A program made the translations under genes and the position numbers. Below the pieces are notes generated by a model. It was given only the letters and a program-made list of their open reading frames with translations. It did no database searches and was not told the origin of the DNA. This document shows, piece after piece, positions 1-10,655 of a stretch of DNA of 64,000 nt (position 1 is the stretch's first letter; each line of letters opens with the position of its first letter). The DNA lies in contig JABWDB010000002.1 of the NCBI GenBank assembly GCA_019614645.1, positions 27,951,501 through 28,015,500 of the forward strand, read 5' to 3'. The stretch is from Stratiolaelaps scimitus (lineage: Eukaryota; Arthropoda; Arachnida; Mesostigmata; Laelapidae).

Positions 1-719
1 ACTTCGCCAACCGGGCTTTTGCGTTTCGCGTGGGCCTAGCTATTGTATATATTGTAACTTAATTGTCGGAATGGCTTTGGAACCTCGTCTCGCGTTGTTT
101 GTTTAACTGTTAGCAGTACCAGAGCCTTTTTAGGTTGTAGCCAATTTCTATCATATTCCTAACACTACTTCTAGTTACCTAAGCGAAATCATTCCGAGCG
201 AGATACTGCCTCCTCGTTTGGCTGTGGTTTATTCTCATAATTGTCTTCATTAGTATAGAGCGTAGATGTCAGTCACTGCCCCCTTGCACGTGACATTATT
301 TGGGGACGTTTGCGATCGACCTCTTAGAAATATAAGCAAGTTCGAGAGCTCGATGAGGTCGACTTTGTTAGTATGGGCGTGGAGGGTCCATTGGCAATCA
401 GTGTAGACTCTTCTCCATTGCTGCATATTGATTTGACTGCAAAGCGATGAACGCATTTACCGTTAGGTCCCTTTAGTACTTCATTTGGACATTTTGTAAA
501 GCGACGGGTGAAATTGCTTTTATTAAGTGATAAACACGAAGTCATAGATGCAAACTATCACTACTTTGGAAAAGCGTTCCGAAAGGCAAATAACTCATCA
601 AATTTAGTCAGTGAAGTAACTCCCTTTCATTGTTCACCCGACTTCTCCCACCACTCCACCAAGTGTTTGAATTGAACATTTCGCCAATATATGGTTACGG
701 CGTGAACATATTGGACAAC

Positions 720-722
<3 letters not shown>
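1..722. other. No recognisable gene; left-edge noncoding stretch
   Basis: Only short reading frames occur here, on both strands and overlapping one another. None shows a domain or splice context I can support. The frame running from about 630 into the (TA)n tract is not similar to the N-terminal exon of the nearby cyclin B3 gene, so I see no sign that the cyclin pseudogene extends left of the repeat. Confidence 0.5.

Positions 723-788
<66 letters not shown>
723..788. repeat. (TA)n microsatellite, 66 bp, abutting the cyclin B3 pseudogene
   Basis: Uninterrupted AT dinucleotides. Similarity to cyclin B3 begins directly to the right, at about 789, so the repeat marks the left boundary of the pseudogene. 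The intact gene also carries a (TA)n tract in its intron (7126-7167), but the roughly 200 bases between that tract and the exon are not found here. Confidence 0.95.
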
Positions 789-792
<4 letters not shown>

Positions 793-1640
793 ACGCCCTG
801 GATTACTGTGTGAAGAAAAGTGATCTTCCAGCCGGACTACCTTACAGAGGCATTATCAAGGACCCGACCCACGAGGCGCGTGCTTATCACTCCTTCGTCA
901 ACGGGAAAAAACAATTTGTCGTGAAGCCGTACGTTCACCAACAGGCGGATACATCATCGATGTGTCGCGTTTATCTCATACACTGGATGGTTCAGCTACA
1001 TAGTAGCTTTAAGTTAAGCCATGAAACACTGCATTTGGCGCCCCCTGTCCATAATGCAAACAGATTGATGACCACTTCGTCCTGCTTGGCGGAGTTGCAA
1101 TGCTGACTGCAACAAGATGATGCAGACTTGGTCTATGTACTCGGAGCAGATGTCACACAACTGTCCACGAAGTCCCGGCGTTGAGGACGTTGTAATAAAA
1201 GCTGTAGTCTTGCCCACGAGAAAAAGGCCTCCGCTAAGATGGAGCGCAGTACTTATCTGAACTCAACTTCGAGCTCTCAATCACTTTAGGCTACTCTACT
1301 TTTTTTGCAAATGTACTGAATATGCGTGAATATGAAATCTCGTGAGATTACGTTGGCTCGTCTCATCTTTGATTGTTCTCTGACGTGGTACTCATTGTTA
1401 TGATTGCTCGAAAGCCATATAGCCACAGTTGTTGTTTTGTTGCCCCTCGAGGTTCTCGGTAAGGGATGGAACGACACACCCATTTATTACGCGGGTTATG
1501 AAGTTCGTGAACAAACCACAACACGTGATAAGTTAAACCAAGTTGTTAACGAGTTGAAGACCGCATTCATGGATGGCAAGACGGGCAGCATACATATTAT
1601 GTAAATATATTCATGTAATATCAGTTACCGCAAAATGTAT
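789..1640 (+). pseudogene. Cyclin B3 pseudogene (decayed copy of the 7364-8260 exon)
   Basis: The stretch aligns in order with the large exon of the intact cyclin B3 gene in this window. Near the start it encodes ALDYCVKKSDLP, against ALDYYVEKNDLP in the intact gene. Then come FVVKPYVHQQ, a LIHWMVQLHSSFKLSHETL segment matching LLVDWMVEVQEIFELNHETL, and the nucleotide string around aagatggagcgcag (near 1238). Near 1404-1560 it encodes LEVLGKGWNDTPIYYAGYE, matching LDVLGKEWNDTLTYYTGYE. Stops and frameshifts break it, including a stop just after 1100 and loss of frame through 1107-1400, so no full cyclin fold can be made. The N-terminal exon is not seen. The copied part has no internal intron in the parent, so a processed copy cannot be told from a DNA-level duplication. 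The right end fades at about 1640. The identity is clear; only the mechanism is open. Confidence 0.9.
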
Positions 1641-2587
1641 AAACATTAACGTAGAGATAAAAGAAGTGCTGGAGGAAAGCTACAGGCATCGAAAACAGGC
1701 TCACAATATTACCTCTACCCGCGCCATTGTTTTTGGGCTTGTAGTGTAGTGTCGAGTAAGTCCTAACAACAAGACATGATCTGTAAAGCTGTTGAAAGCC
1801 CAGGAAGAATAATAAGGGTAATATATAAAGAAAATCATTGTCGTGATTTTTTGTGAAGAATGAACGCACCGACCTCATTATTGTCCATCTACGCGCTTAG
1901 TATGGCGACTGAAATTTAATGAATAAATAAAATGGATTCATGATTAACAAGCTTAAAACAGATATTGATTGCAGGCATGTACAGAATTCATTCATTCATT
2001 CATTGCGTGTTCGACAGTCGTCGGCGCAAGCACAATGCATTTGCCCGCCTTTCCAGGTGAGGGCTTTCGCTCTTCAGTGACACGATGTCACTGTTGAAAA
2101 GATTCGATTTTCGCGCGGAGAGCCTTCAACGCATCACATGCTCAAGTGTTGTTCGGTTGATTTCGATCACAGCGCCCCCTTTCGGTATGCTATGCTTTTT
2201 TTGCAACAGATAAATTGTCTGTTGATCAATGTTAAAGCAGCGGTTGGCGCTTGTTGCTCCATTCCACATCGATTTTTAGGACCACGCTTCAAATAACTGT
2301 TAAATAGCGTTAGAAAGAATTCTCGCACGTTTGCTTATATTAGCAGACATCAGTCGTTGGCGTGACGTCACCAAACGGCGGTTTGAAATTCAACCAGCCG
2401 CGGGTTGATGCGTTTGCTGCTGTGAATCGCTCGCTGCTTAATCATTCTGCCCAGGCCGGCGGTCAAAGTCTGACGGAGGGGTGTGTACTGCTGCGTGCAT
2501 GGTACGTTACACTTCTATCTCTACTTCAACTTTTTCTACAGTATCCATTTATATATCTATTTATATCTTTACATAGATGCTTGCTGG

Positions 2588-2591
<4 letters not shown>

Positions 2592-2631
<40 letters not shown>
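2592..2631. repeat. (TA)n microsatellite, 40 bp
   Basis: Uninterrupted AT dinucleotides in noncoding sequence. Confidence 0.95.
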
Positions 2632-2636
<5 letters not shown>

Positions 2637-3232
2637 ATATTAGGTTATTCTAATATCTATCGGAAGTTTGTGGCTACGGCTGGCTGATTGTAATCATGCA
2701 GCGATTGTACTTGATCGACGGTTAGAAATGTCATACGTGGCTAGATTTTGTGGTTGGTTGTTGTTTGCTTTTCTGTTGTTGCACAGCAGAATCCTATTTG
2801 ACTTATTGAGACCATGAATCAAAGCCACTATCGTGTAATGAGATTGAATGACAAAAAGATCAACCACGAACAGACTGTAAATTATTGGCTGAATGTTGAT
2901 CGACTGAGCTATAAACATGGCCCCGTCTCATCTACAACGGCCCGCCATAACGTTTTCAAAATGACGCGGTGCTAAATGTAGCTGTCATCTATTGACGAGT
3001 TCAAATTGTAACAAAAATACTCTTGACATGCAGTTCTCATTTTCTCAAAGGTTGAGCTAAATGTCCTCTTTGTAAATACTGACCTAAGATTGCTTAACCG
3101 TATCACGAGTGGGGAGGAATACTTCAATGAACCTTTCGACCTCTAACACACACACATGCTTGACTCATTGTAAATTGGATTGACTAAAGTTCGAAACATG
3201 AAAAGTATCTCACGTTCCCTGTGCCCATCCCA

Positions 3233-3280
3233 TAGTTGAATTAATTACTCATGAATACGTGTGGGTAGTTAATTCAACTA
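3233..3280. repeat. Short inverted repeat, 16-bp arms
   Basis: The arms tagttgaattaattac (3233-3248) and gtagttaattcaacta (3265-3280) are reverse complements with one mismatch, separated by 16 bases. A further 12-base copy of the right-arm sense, aattaattcaac, sits at 3286-3297. The layout suggests a small hairpin or the remains of a MITE-like element. No function is shown. Confidence 0.75.
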
Positions 3281-4035
3281 GGGGGAATTAATTCAACCTC
3301 ATTGTTACATCATGTTGCTCATTGAATGGATAGTTGCCTTCAGCTCTGTACAGTTAACCAGATCTGTGATGTATTATGAAACTGTAGATATTCGTTTATT
3401 GATCCAAGCAAACAATAAACAGTTCATTAAAGCCAGTTCCTATTTGCTTGATATACTACTTTATCTCTTATTTAGATTGAGGAAAGCTTGCCAATTGCTC
3501 CGTTTGAATCAGCTATTAAATGAGTTTTATTTCCGTAAAGCATTTCTAGTATAGTTTAGGTGCGCCGTTGTGTAATGAGCATATTGGCTAAGATATTACA
3601 GATTTATTTCACTAACTTTTACAAATGCTGGACCAGTGTATTAAAAATAGTGAACAACCCAGTCACGGTTTTACTTGATCTTCCAGAATGGCAGGTAGTT
3701 TCTAACTGTTCATCAACAATAACAATATTGAGTGACGTCGACCAGTACAAGGACAGCACAATATTTAAATTTGCCTATTTTACCGTCAAGGTAATAATTG
3801 GAAATATCTACATCTTTACTGGCTCGATAGATACGATTCTTCCCTTCTTACGAATAGTTCCCTTTTTATTGTAGGTTGCAACCATACGCATACATGACAT
3901 CCCTCTACGATAATCTTTTATCAGTGCATTCAAAGCGACAGATGTAGTATTTCATATAGTGTGCAAAACACAAGGAACTTGTAAAACAATACAGTTACAC
4001 AACACAATTGTAACCTTTCTTTACATTTTAAATAA

Positions 4036-4116
4036 ATATAGTCAGTTAGGTGAATGTGTGATATTTCGCTTAGATATGCTTACTTCGGTGCACGGGTTCG
4101 ATCCCCAACGTTGCGC
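4036..4116 (+). repeat. tRNA-like fragment (possible SINE head)
   Basis: An A-box-like run (agtcagttaggtg) is followed about 50 bases later by a good B box, gggttcgatcccc (4097-4109). The acceptor stem and a normal anticodon arm cannot be drawn, so this is not a functional tRNA. It could be the head of a tRNA-derived SINE or chance. Confidence 0.3.
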
Positions 4117-4230
4117 ATTGGCATCTATGGGGTCCGCCTTATGAAGAAATCCGGAAATCAGTATCGTGTACGTTAAGTATTGGCTGAGAACCAGCCCGAA
4201 GAGTTCCCTTAAGACTTACTTCATTGTCAA

Positions 4231-4302
4231 GTGGAACGGCGTAGGAGTAGCGCCGAGGACTTGAAATTCTCGAAGGGCCCCGGTTCAAATTCAGCAGGAC
4301 AC
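4231..4302 (+). repeat. Degenerate tRNA-Ser(TGA)-like sequence
   Basis: A D-arm-like gcg/cgc stem is followed by an anticodon arm with a five-pair stem (GAGGA/TTCTC) around the seven-base loop CTTGAAA, which carries anticodon TGA. A B-box-like cggttcaaattc follows. Loop and order match serine tRNAs, but the acceptor and T stems do not pair and the variable arm is short. Read as a tRNA pseudogene or tRNA-derived SINE fragment. Confidence 0.4.
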
Positions 4303-4829
4303 AAATGGTTTAAGTGGCAATACAAAAGTGGTTTCGAACCATGGCCCAAACACGTACAGGGTAACAAAATGCTTACTCATTCTTGAACAAGGGTTTCCAA
4401 TATCGTTGTCATTAGAGTCTCGTTAGAGCCTGCTTCGGGTTGCAATGCAGTAGGTTGTGGAGGCTAAAGTCCTGTAGTTCAGTCATTGACAGTTTTGATT
4501 CTATGGATCATCATATCTGTCCATCTTGCTAGGAAGAGCTGTAGCTATTGCAGTTACAATAGGTGAATTATCTATTAGAATGTTGATTGATCAGTCAAGC
4601 TGCTGACAACAGGCTCGATATTTATGTTGATTTATTCTAACATTCTATAGATAACAGTGTCAACGAAATCATCTCAAACGGAGACATCTCTATGCCGAGT
4701 TTTCCTTTACAATTATTAGTTCTTAGCCTTTACAGTTCTTCTCGGTTTCAAACTATGTCGAATTGCTCTTTAGTAGTGTGGAAGCAGAGAAGGTTCGGTG
4801 GGTACGAAATCCGTTGAGGTTTGAACCCC

Positions 4830-5202
4830 CTATTTGGGTTGGTCTCTCTCTGTTCGCTCGCGTTGTCCTATGGACGGGCTCGCTGACGCTTTCGTAGCGC
4901 GAACAGCGAAGAGAGAGCTGTCCCTATTTCTGAACACCCCCAACAGTAGTGAGTCTACCATCGGGCAGCATTCAGTTCACCTCGGTGACTGGACCCGGTG
5001 TCTGCTGTACAGCCGGCTTGCTCTCATCAGAAATAGAAAACTGGCGGGCCCTACTGGTCTCACGGGTTGAGCCTTGTTGCTTCTGCCAGCTTCGAAGAGC
5101 TGTAGATGCTGTTGCGCTCCTGGTGACCGTTGGATCAGCAGCAGCAGCAGCAACAGTCGAAGCCGCGAAAAGCTATGCGGTGTAGTGTTTCGGATTTAAA
5201 CA
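4830..5202 (+). promoter_or_regulatory. Possible cyclin B3 promoter and 5' UTR exon
   Basis: This patch is clearly less AT-rich than its surroundings and has two overlapping short frames without domains. A good donor, gtaaga, begins at 5203. The first cyclin B3 coding exon starts with an acceptor only three bases before its ATG, so an upstream untranslated exon must exist, and this is the best-looking place for it. A ttcagttc string near 4970 could serve as an initiator. This is inference from composition and splice signals only. Confidence 0.3.
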
Positions 5203-6349
5203 GTAAGAAGGTGTCCGTTCAAATTGACAATACGTACGGTTAGATTTCTAGGTTAGAGTATATCTTTTCGTCGACGCTCGTTAACATGAAAAGAAATACA
5301 AGACTATATTCTTGATGCTGAACATCCATTTGTGAGTTCGTTGGTCACATTATTATATGGGTGTTGTTGCACTAGTTGTTCATTCGATGTGCTGTTTTAG
5401 AAAATTGTTGTCTAAATGCAAGTAAACCGAGTGACTTGAGCTGGTCGACCTTGTCAGGAGTGGTCTCTGCAATGCAACAGTGTGTTTAGTGTTTGCCGTA
5501 TCAGAAAATAGGTTTATTTTGTATCTAGGCGAAATACATGAATGCGAATATTACGGCTTAGGCAATGAGAGACAAGACGACACATCATAGAGGTAGAATA
5601 TCTTGAGTAAATCTCAATGTCTGTCTACAAGCGCTCTATCTATTCTCAACTAAATGTAATAGTAGAACCATGTGCAACCAACAATGTTTTCCTTGGATAT
5701 GTGTTGTTGTGGTAGAAACGTTTGCTTCTTTTGCGATTGATTATTACGACCCTGAACGTGCGCAGTGTTTCTTCATTGTCAAAGTGTGAAGCACGAGATA
5801 TCAATAGTTGTGGCGGATAATGGATTATCGAACTTGAAGTTCTTCAATTCTGCGCATATCTTTGTACCGAACCACAAATCAACAGCAGCCAGTGGTGCTG
5901 TCTACGAACAGACAGATAATGGGCATACCTTGCTATATAGTATACATTCACTGACTTCTATGAGAGCGCAAATTCCGAAGGATGTCTTTAGTGTTGGTTC
6001 TGCATTTATGATTAATACGTGGCTCTATACAAATGTCTTTTGCTTTGAAATGAGTTCTGAATAATCTTGTACTTACTAGCACCCACAGCAAAGCGGGCAG
6101 TGTCGTCAAAATCAGTTAATATACATATCTACGAAATGTACAAAACACATTATTATTGTGTAATTATTCATTATGTGACAAATATGTACTTGATTTAATG
6201 TCTGTTAATGTATATATATATATATATATATCATTTTTTGTGCTGCTTGTGTGCCAAAAACCAAGAGCGCTCACGCCAAGTGCATTCGACACTATTCAAA
6301 TTAACTAGATAATATTTTCCTATTTGTTCTTATTAAAAATAATTTGCAG
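5203..6349. other. Putative 5' UTR intron of cyclin B3, with (TA)n at 6211-6231
   Basis: No supported gene. A 99-codon frame at 5765-6064 has no recognisable domain. The stretch ends in a usable acceptor, aataatttgcag, at 6338-6349. It is an intron only if the upstream exon assignment is right. Confidence 0.35.
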
Positions 6350-6352
6350 AAA

Positions 6353-6739
6353 ATGTCATACCGCCGTGGTGCAGGAGTAGGCGTCACTGGTGTAAAAGTT
6401 CACTCTGAAAATTTTGCCCCAAGCGACAGTCAACAGCAGTCGCTTCGCGGTGCTAAACGGGGCAGGACAGATGAAGTTTCTATTGCTCCGTTGGCTAAAA
6501 GAGTCGCTACCTTCAACTCTAGTGGAGCCAAACAGGTGCAAGTAAATCATGTTGTGCCTCGCCGAACACTCAAAGAGAAGAACTGCAATAGTGCAACAAA
6601 TCACAACAGTGAATCTGTGAAGAAGGATATCCTCAAGGAATTGAAGAATGAAGATACACAGGAAGCGAAAGGCAACAGCGCTTTGCGCTCAAACCAGAAT
6701 GGCCAGTCATCACCTAAAAAGAAGATTGAACGTAAACGG
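6353..6739 (+). CDS. CycB3: Cyclin B3, first coding exon (residues 1-129)
   Basis: This exon encodes the disordered N-terminal regulatory region of a B3-type cyclin; the fold is in the exon 7364-8260. The acceptor aatttgcag ends at 6349, and the first ATG in frame is at 6353. A strong donor, gtaagta, starts at 6740, leaving 129 complete codons (phase 0). The peptide begins MSYRRGAG and is rich in basic and polar residues. It has KRVATFNSSGAK at about residues 46-57, in the place where B3 cyclins carry a KR-A-F type destruction box; here the match is weak. It ends with a lysine/arginine cluster (SPKKKIERKR) that looks like a nuclear localisation signal. The frame stays open past the donor into the intron, so a longer frame there is not real. 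Joining to 7364 is supported by phase, spacing (624-base intron) and the lack of any other B3 N-terminus nearby. Confidence 0.8.
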
Positions 6740-7122
6740 GTAAGTACGTCGTCAGACTTCACAATTAGTCGTCGACGACATCTCCTATTTGCTAAGTCTG
6801 TTATTTCCTCATTCGTGCTTAGTTTAACCTTAACTGCACCTAGTGTTTCATATTTTTACTTTGGACGATTTGGGACACTTTGAAGAAGGTTCCAATGTGT
6901 ATCTAAACGTCACATTTGCCATTTATCTCATTTACTATATTATGTCGTTTATGATAGAAAACGTTGGTAAGGCGATGCCATGATGAGTGAAATAGGCGCG
7001 ACGTTACAAAATTGTTAATGCTTGATTGGTTATCTTAAATATGTTTTATCAATGTGTACACATACACCAGATAAATTGGTGGGCATGTTATCCATGTACA
7101 TTTGCATTTAAAGGTTCTAGCT

Positions 7123-7168
<46 letters not shown>

Positions 7169-7363
7169 CACAATGTCTATTTGATTCTGACCAACCGTTA
7201 GCTTAGCCCCTTGTTTTGGCAGTTTATAGTTAGGTAGAGATTTACAACGCCATGAAACATCCGTTAATTACACACACCCGTGATTGATTTTTAACTTGAT
7301 TCCTGTCTTTCTTGTTCATCTGTGTACGTTCTGCTGTTTCATCTGAATCCGGAAAATTGGCAG
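6740..7363 (+). other. Cyclin B3 intron (phase 0), containing (TA)n at 7126-7167
   Basis: The intron opens with gtaagta and closes with ttggcag after a pyrimidine-rich run (cctgtctttcttgttcatctg). A rival acceptor, gatctcag, ending at 7389 would break the frame, so 7363 is chosen. The internal (TA)n tract is 42 bases. Confidence 0.75.
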
Positions 7364-8260
7364 CTCACAAACGTCATGGTCGATCTCAGTGCTGTAACTG
7401 CTCTTGATTACTACGTAGAGAAGAATGATCTTCCATCCGCTGTACCTGACGTCGATCGGAAAGTCATCGAAGATCCGAACTGCCAAGCGCACTACGCACA
7501 CGACGCGTTCTGTTATCTTCGCGAGCGGGAAGCAAAATTTGTGGTGGCGCCGTACATTCAACAGCAGCCGGAAATGTCTCCCAGTTATCGTGCGTTGCTA
7601 GTTGACTGGATGGTTGAGGTGCAAGAGATCTTCGAACTTAATCACGAGACACTGTATCTCGCTGTCAAGATTGTCGATCGCTATCTGTCACAGAAACAGA
7701 TTCGCAAGGTTCAAATACAACTGCTTGGCGGATCCGCGATGCTGATCTCGAGCAAAATAGACGAACGCGTTCCTCCGAGTCTTGACGAATTTGTATACAT
7801 TTGTGACAACGCTTATGAGAAGACGGAGTTTGTAAAAATGGAGCGCAGAATTCTAGCCACGCTCGACTTTGATCTCTCAATGCCTCTGAGCTATTCGTTC
7901 CTGAGGCGGTATTGCCGCTCGATCGATATGGAGATGCGCGAGATGACGTTAGCTCGCTTCATTCTCGAATGTTCCCTAATGGAGTACTCAATGGTGAGCA
8001 TGCGTGAGAGTCATATGGCCGCGGCCGCTCTCCTACTTGCATTGGATGTACTCGGTAAAGAGTGGAACGATACACTCACGTATTATACCGGATACGAAGC
8101 GTGCGAGCTCGTCGCATCGCGTTCCAAGTTGAATTCACTTGTTCACCATTTGAAGGGCTCGTTCAGGGAGGACAAAGGCAGTACCCGAGTTATTGTGGAC
8201 AAATATTCACACGAAGTCTTTCACGAAGTTGCCAAAATGGATTTCCCCCCATTAGAATAA
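7364..8260 (+). CDS. CycB3: Cyclin B3, second coding exon (residues 130-427)
   Basis: This exon encodes the cyclin fold of G2/M cyclin B3, which binds and activates CDK1 (and CDK2) in the nucleus and helps drive mitosis and meiotic anaphase. It is 298 codons ending in TAA at 8258-8260. The N-terminal cyclin box starts at about residue 180. The CDK-contact helix reads YRALLVDWMVEVQEIFELNH at about residues 204-223, followed by ETLYLAVKIVDRYLS. The FELNHETLYLAVK wording is typical of B3 rather than B1/B2 cyclins. The C-terminal cyclin box (about 300-420) includes LSYSFLRRYCRS and the ESHMAAAALLLALDVLG helix. A total of 427 residues is close to many invertebrate B3 cyclins and shorter than Drosophila's. 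All core residues look intact, unlike the copy at 789-1640. An alternative start at the ATG at 7376 would lack the N-terminal degradation region. Confidence 0.95.
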   Translation, partial: LTNVMVDLSAVTALDYYVEKNDLPSAVPDVDRKVIEDPNCQAHYAHDAFCYLREREAKFVVAPYIQQQPEMSPSYRALLVDWMVEVQEIFELNHETLYLAVKIVDRYLSQKQIRKVQIQLLGGSAMLISSKIDERVPPSLDEFVYICDNAYEKTEFVKMERRILATLDFDLSMPLSYSFLRRYCRSIDMEMREMTLARFILECSLMEYSMVSMRESHMAAAALLLALDVLGKEWNDTLTYYTGYEACELVASRSKLNSLVHHLKGSFREDKGSTRVIVDKYSHEVFHEVAKMDFPPLE

Positions 8261-10539
8261 TTGCGTTAAGTTAGAACGTAATAACTAACGACCACATGTG
8301 TAATCGACCAAGAGAGGAAACTTTTATCTAGATAGTCGAGTTCAGTTCGATGCGGGGGCGTTGCACGCTTTCCTCCGAATCACCGCATTCAAATCGCAAA
8401 TAGCTCTCTGCCCTCGAAAAGTATTCCGAGTATGCCATTCAACTGCTGTATTATATTCACAGGTCCATATGTACTATATCATATAGCACAGATCGACCGG
8501 GAAAGCCTCGACATCGCGACCACCTTCTCAATATCTTAATGATCTCTAGCTTAATAAGGCTATTTTGAGCCATCACCATTGTAAATAGATTTGTACATAG
8601 TCGTAGTTATATTAATTGAGTTGTGGCAGTAGTAGTAGTACAAGTAATTACGACTGCTACTAGAGATAGACACGAGTTTAGATAAAATTGAAGTCAATGA
8701 CAGGACTATGGGAAGTTGCAACGTAAGAGAGACGCACAAAACACACAGCGCTCTCTCACTTTATTCCTTTATTATCTCTTCCTCTCTTAATTACGAGACC
8801 CCGGTTCTTCCTGCGTCCGAATCGCGGAGTGAGTCAGACTGGTGTAAATGTGCCGCCGTTGAAACAAAATATAACGGGAAGCGTTGTGTAAGATTATTGT
8901 GGAATATTGGCTAACATTATTTGTTGTGTCCCATCTGCCTCTGCTCGAATCAGTGGTCAACCAGAAGTTCAATAGTCTGCTCGGATTCTTGTTAGAGAGT
9001 TGATTATTGATATCCCTAAGTTCTAATCAGGATATTCGACCTATTATTCTTGATACGAGCCTTGAGAGGAATAGACCGCGTAAGTTCGTTCATGAAAGAC
9101 TAATTATTCGATCAACGAATAATTTTTCGTTTGTAGCTCAGACAATATTTTATGATGTTTCAATTGGAAGAGGGAAACTTAGCTTCCACGGCAATTTTTG
9201 TTTTGATGGATTCGTGTACTTGACCTGCATGTTGCGTTAATTATATTTTGTTAAAATTATGATGATTTGCCTGAATGATGAAAATATATGATCAGGTGCG
9301 AATGGAAATGCAACGAATGTCTGTGTAAGGGGTGGCAGAGAAAAAGAAGCAAGAACTAAGATTAAAGTGTCGGAGATTGCAACGACTCAAATAATTGAAT
9401 GATCTTGTACAGACACTCATAGACGTCTGACACACTGAGCTGGTATCCCATGTCGTGGTCGCGTTACTTAGTATATTGTGTGGTTTGTATATTTCTCGTG
9501 TCTGTCAGTCAATTCCGGCGTTTTTGACGGATGCTAGTTTGTACGTGCTGGTGAAATACAATGGGTGGTACCCGGTAGGCAAACTATCCTATCGCTGGTA
9601 ATGTAAATGAGAGTTGAATTCCATATGAATAGAATATTGCCACAAATATTCCAATGCTAATAGTTACGATGAAGATAATAATAATAATAAAAATATATTA
9701 GTAATAATAATAATAATAGGGTAGTAATACCAATAATGTAGTATAGTTATATTATCGGCAATCCAGGCGGATGAGTAATCGAATGATAGAAAACACAGCA
9801 ACAAACAAGTTGCTCATTTCTATTGTTGCGGCTCTCCGCCTCTTCAGCAGCAGCAGTAGCCGAGAAGGACACTTAATGATCAGTCATTGAGAACATGCAG
9901 AAATAAATAAAATGTCTGGTAGACAGTGTAGCAGAGAAAAATTACGCGTACATTATTTTTTGTCAGATAATTTGATTGTCTCTCTAGGAATGAATCAGCC
10001 ACCACGGCCCTGATCAATGAGACCAAATATCTCTATAGGAAAATCTCCCAAGTGGAGTATCTCATTGCACCACTTGCACCCTGTCCAATGGAAACGCAAT
10101 ACAGATGCACTATTATACAAAAGGAGTCGCCATGTACAGGGCTCAAAGTTTCTTTTCGTGTGACGTTCCTTTTCTTCTCTTACAATGAGCGAATATTAAT
10201 TACCACACGTTGTCGTCAATCTGATGGTGAAATAGTGGTGGTTCTTTTGTCACAAGCCGTTCGTAGCCGGTCTGCCAAATGACCGTTTGATATTCCACAA
10301 ATCCAATAAATGAATGCTACGCAATGTTCAGCTGGGTGTGTTTGCGACATAAACAAAAACAAGAACTCGCCACACGTGAATGAACCGAAAGTGGAAACAA
10401 ATCCAGTTCTAGCTGTGACACTAAAATCTTTTGATGCTGACGTGTCGAAATTTCTATCAACACTATATATATATATATATTTTTTTTTAGCATTAGTATC
10501 CATTTATTGAAGAAGTGTTATATAGGGTAGTGGCTTACA
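8261..10539. other. Cyclin B3 3' UTR and intergenic sequence
   Basis: No gene recognised. AATAAA-type strings at 9902-9912 could be polyadenylation signals, but their link to cyclin B3 is not shown. ATA triplet tracts occur at about 9676-9720, and a short (TA)n followed by T9 lies at 10464-10489. Frames of 60-95 codons here carry no domain. Confidence 0.4.
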
Positions 10540-10655
10540 GGAAACAAGGGACGACCTGTAGGACGATAGCCTATGGAGCACGGTCAGGCAGTCGGTTGTC
10601 GACGCCATCCTCGAGACAGCGGACGGCGGCTGGTCCAACGACGCGGGTTAAATAA
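10540..10655 (+). mobile_element. GC-rich coding-like relic ending in an AATAAA-rich tail
   Basis: A sharply more GC-rich block sits within AT-rich sequence. One frame reads LWSTVRQSVVDAILETADGG then WSNDAG and a stop. That stop is the start of a ttaaataaataaaag tail. A GC-rich frame end followed at once by an A-rich tail resembles the 3' end of a non-LTR retrotransposon. An upstream in-frame stop near 10560 shows decay. I do not recognise the family. Confidence 0.3.

Larger units (their letters stand above)
1641..4830. other. Intergenic stretch without a recognised gene
   Basis: AT-rich sequence with a (TA)n tract, one clear short inverted repeat (3233-3280), a second inverted repeat with a longer loop (4568-4654) and two tRNA-like fragments (4036-4116 and 4231-4302). 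Two reading frames of 80 and 104 codons in 3312-3874 lie in very AT-rich sequence and show no recognisable domain. I treat them as chance. Confidence 0.5.

Noticed and set aside
630..1106. A single 158-codon protein spanning the (TA)n tract
   Set aside because: Only the part after 789 resembles cyclin B3; the rest is repeat and unrelated sequence, and the frame breaks after 1106.
7376..8260. Cyclin B3 starting at the ATG at 7376
   Set aside because: The in-phase acceptor at 7363 and the upstream exon with basic N-terminal region give a more typical protein; 7376 would drop the degradation region.
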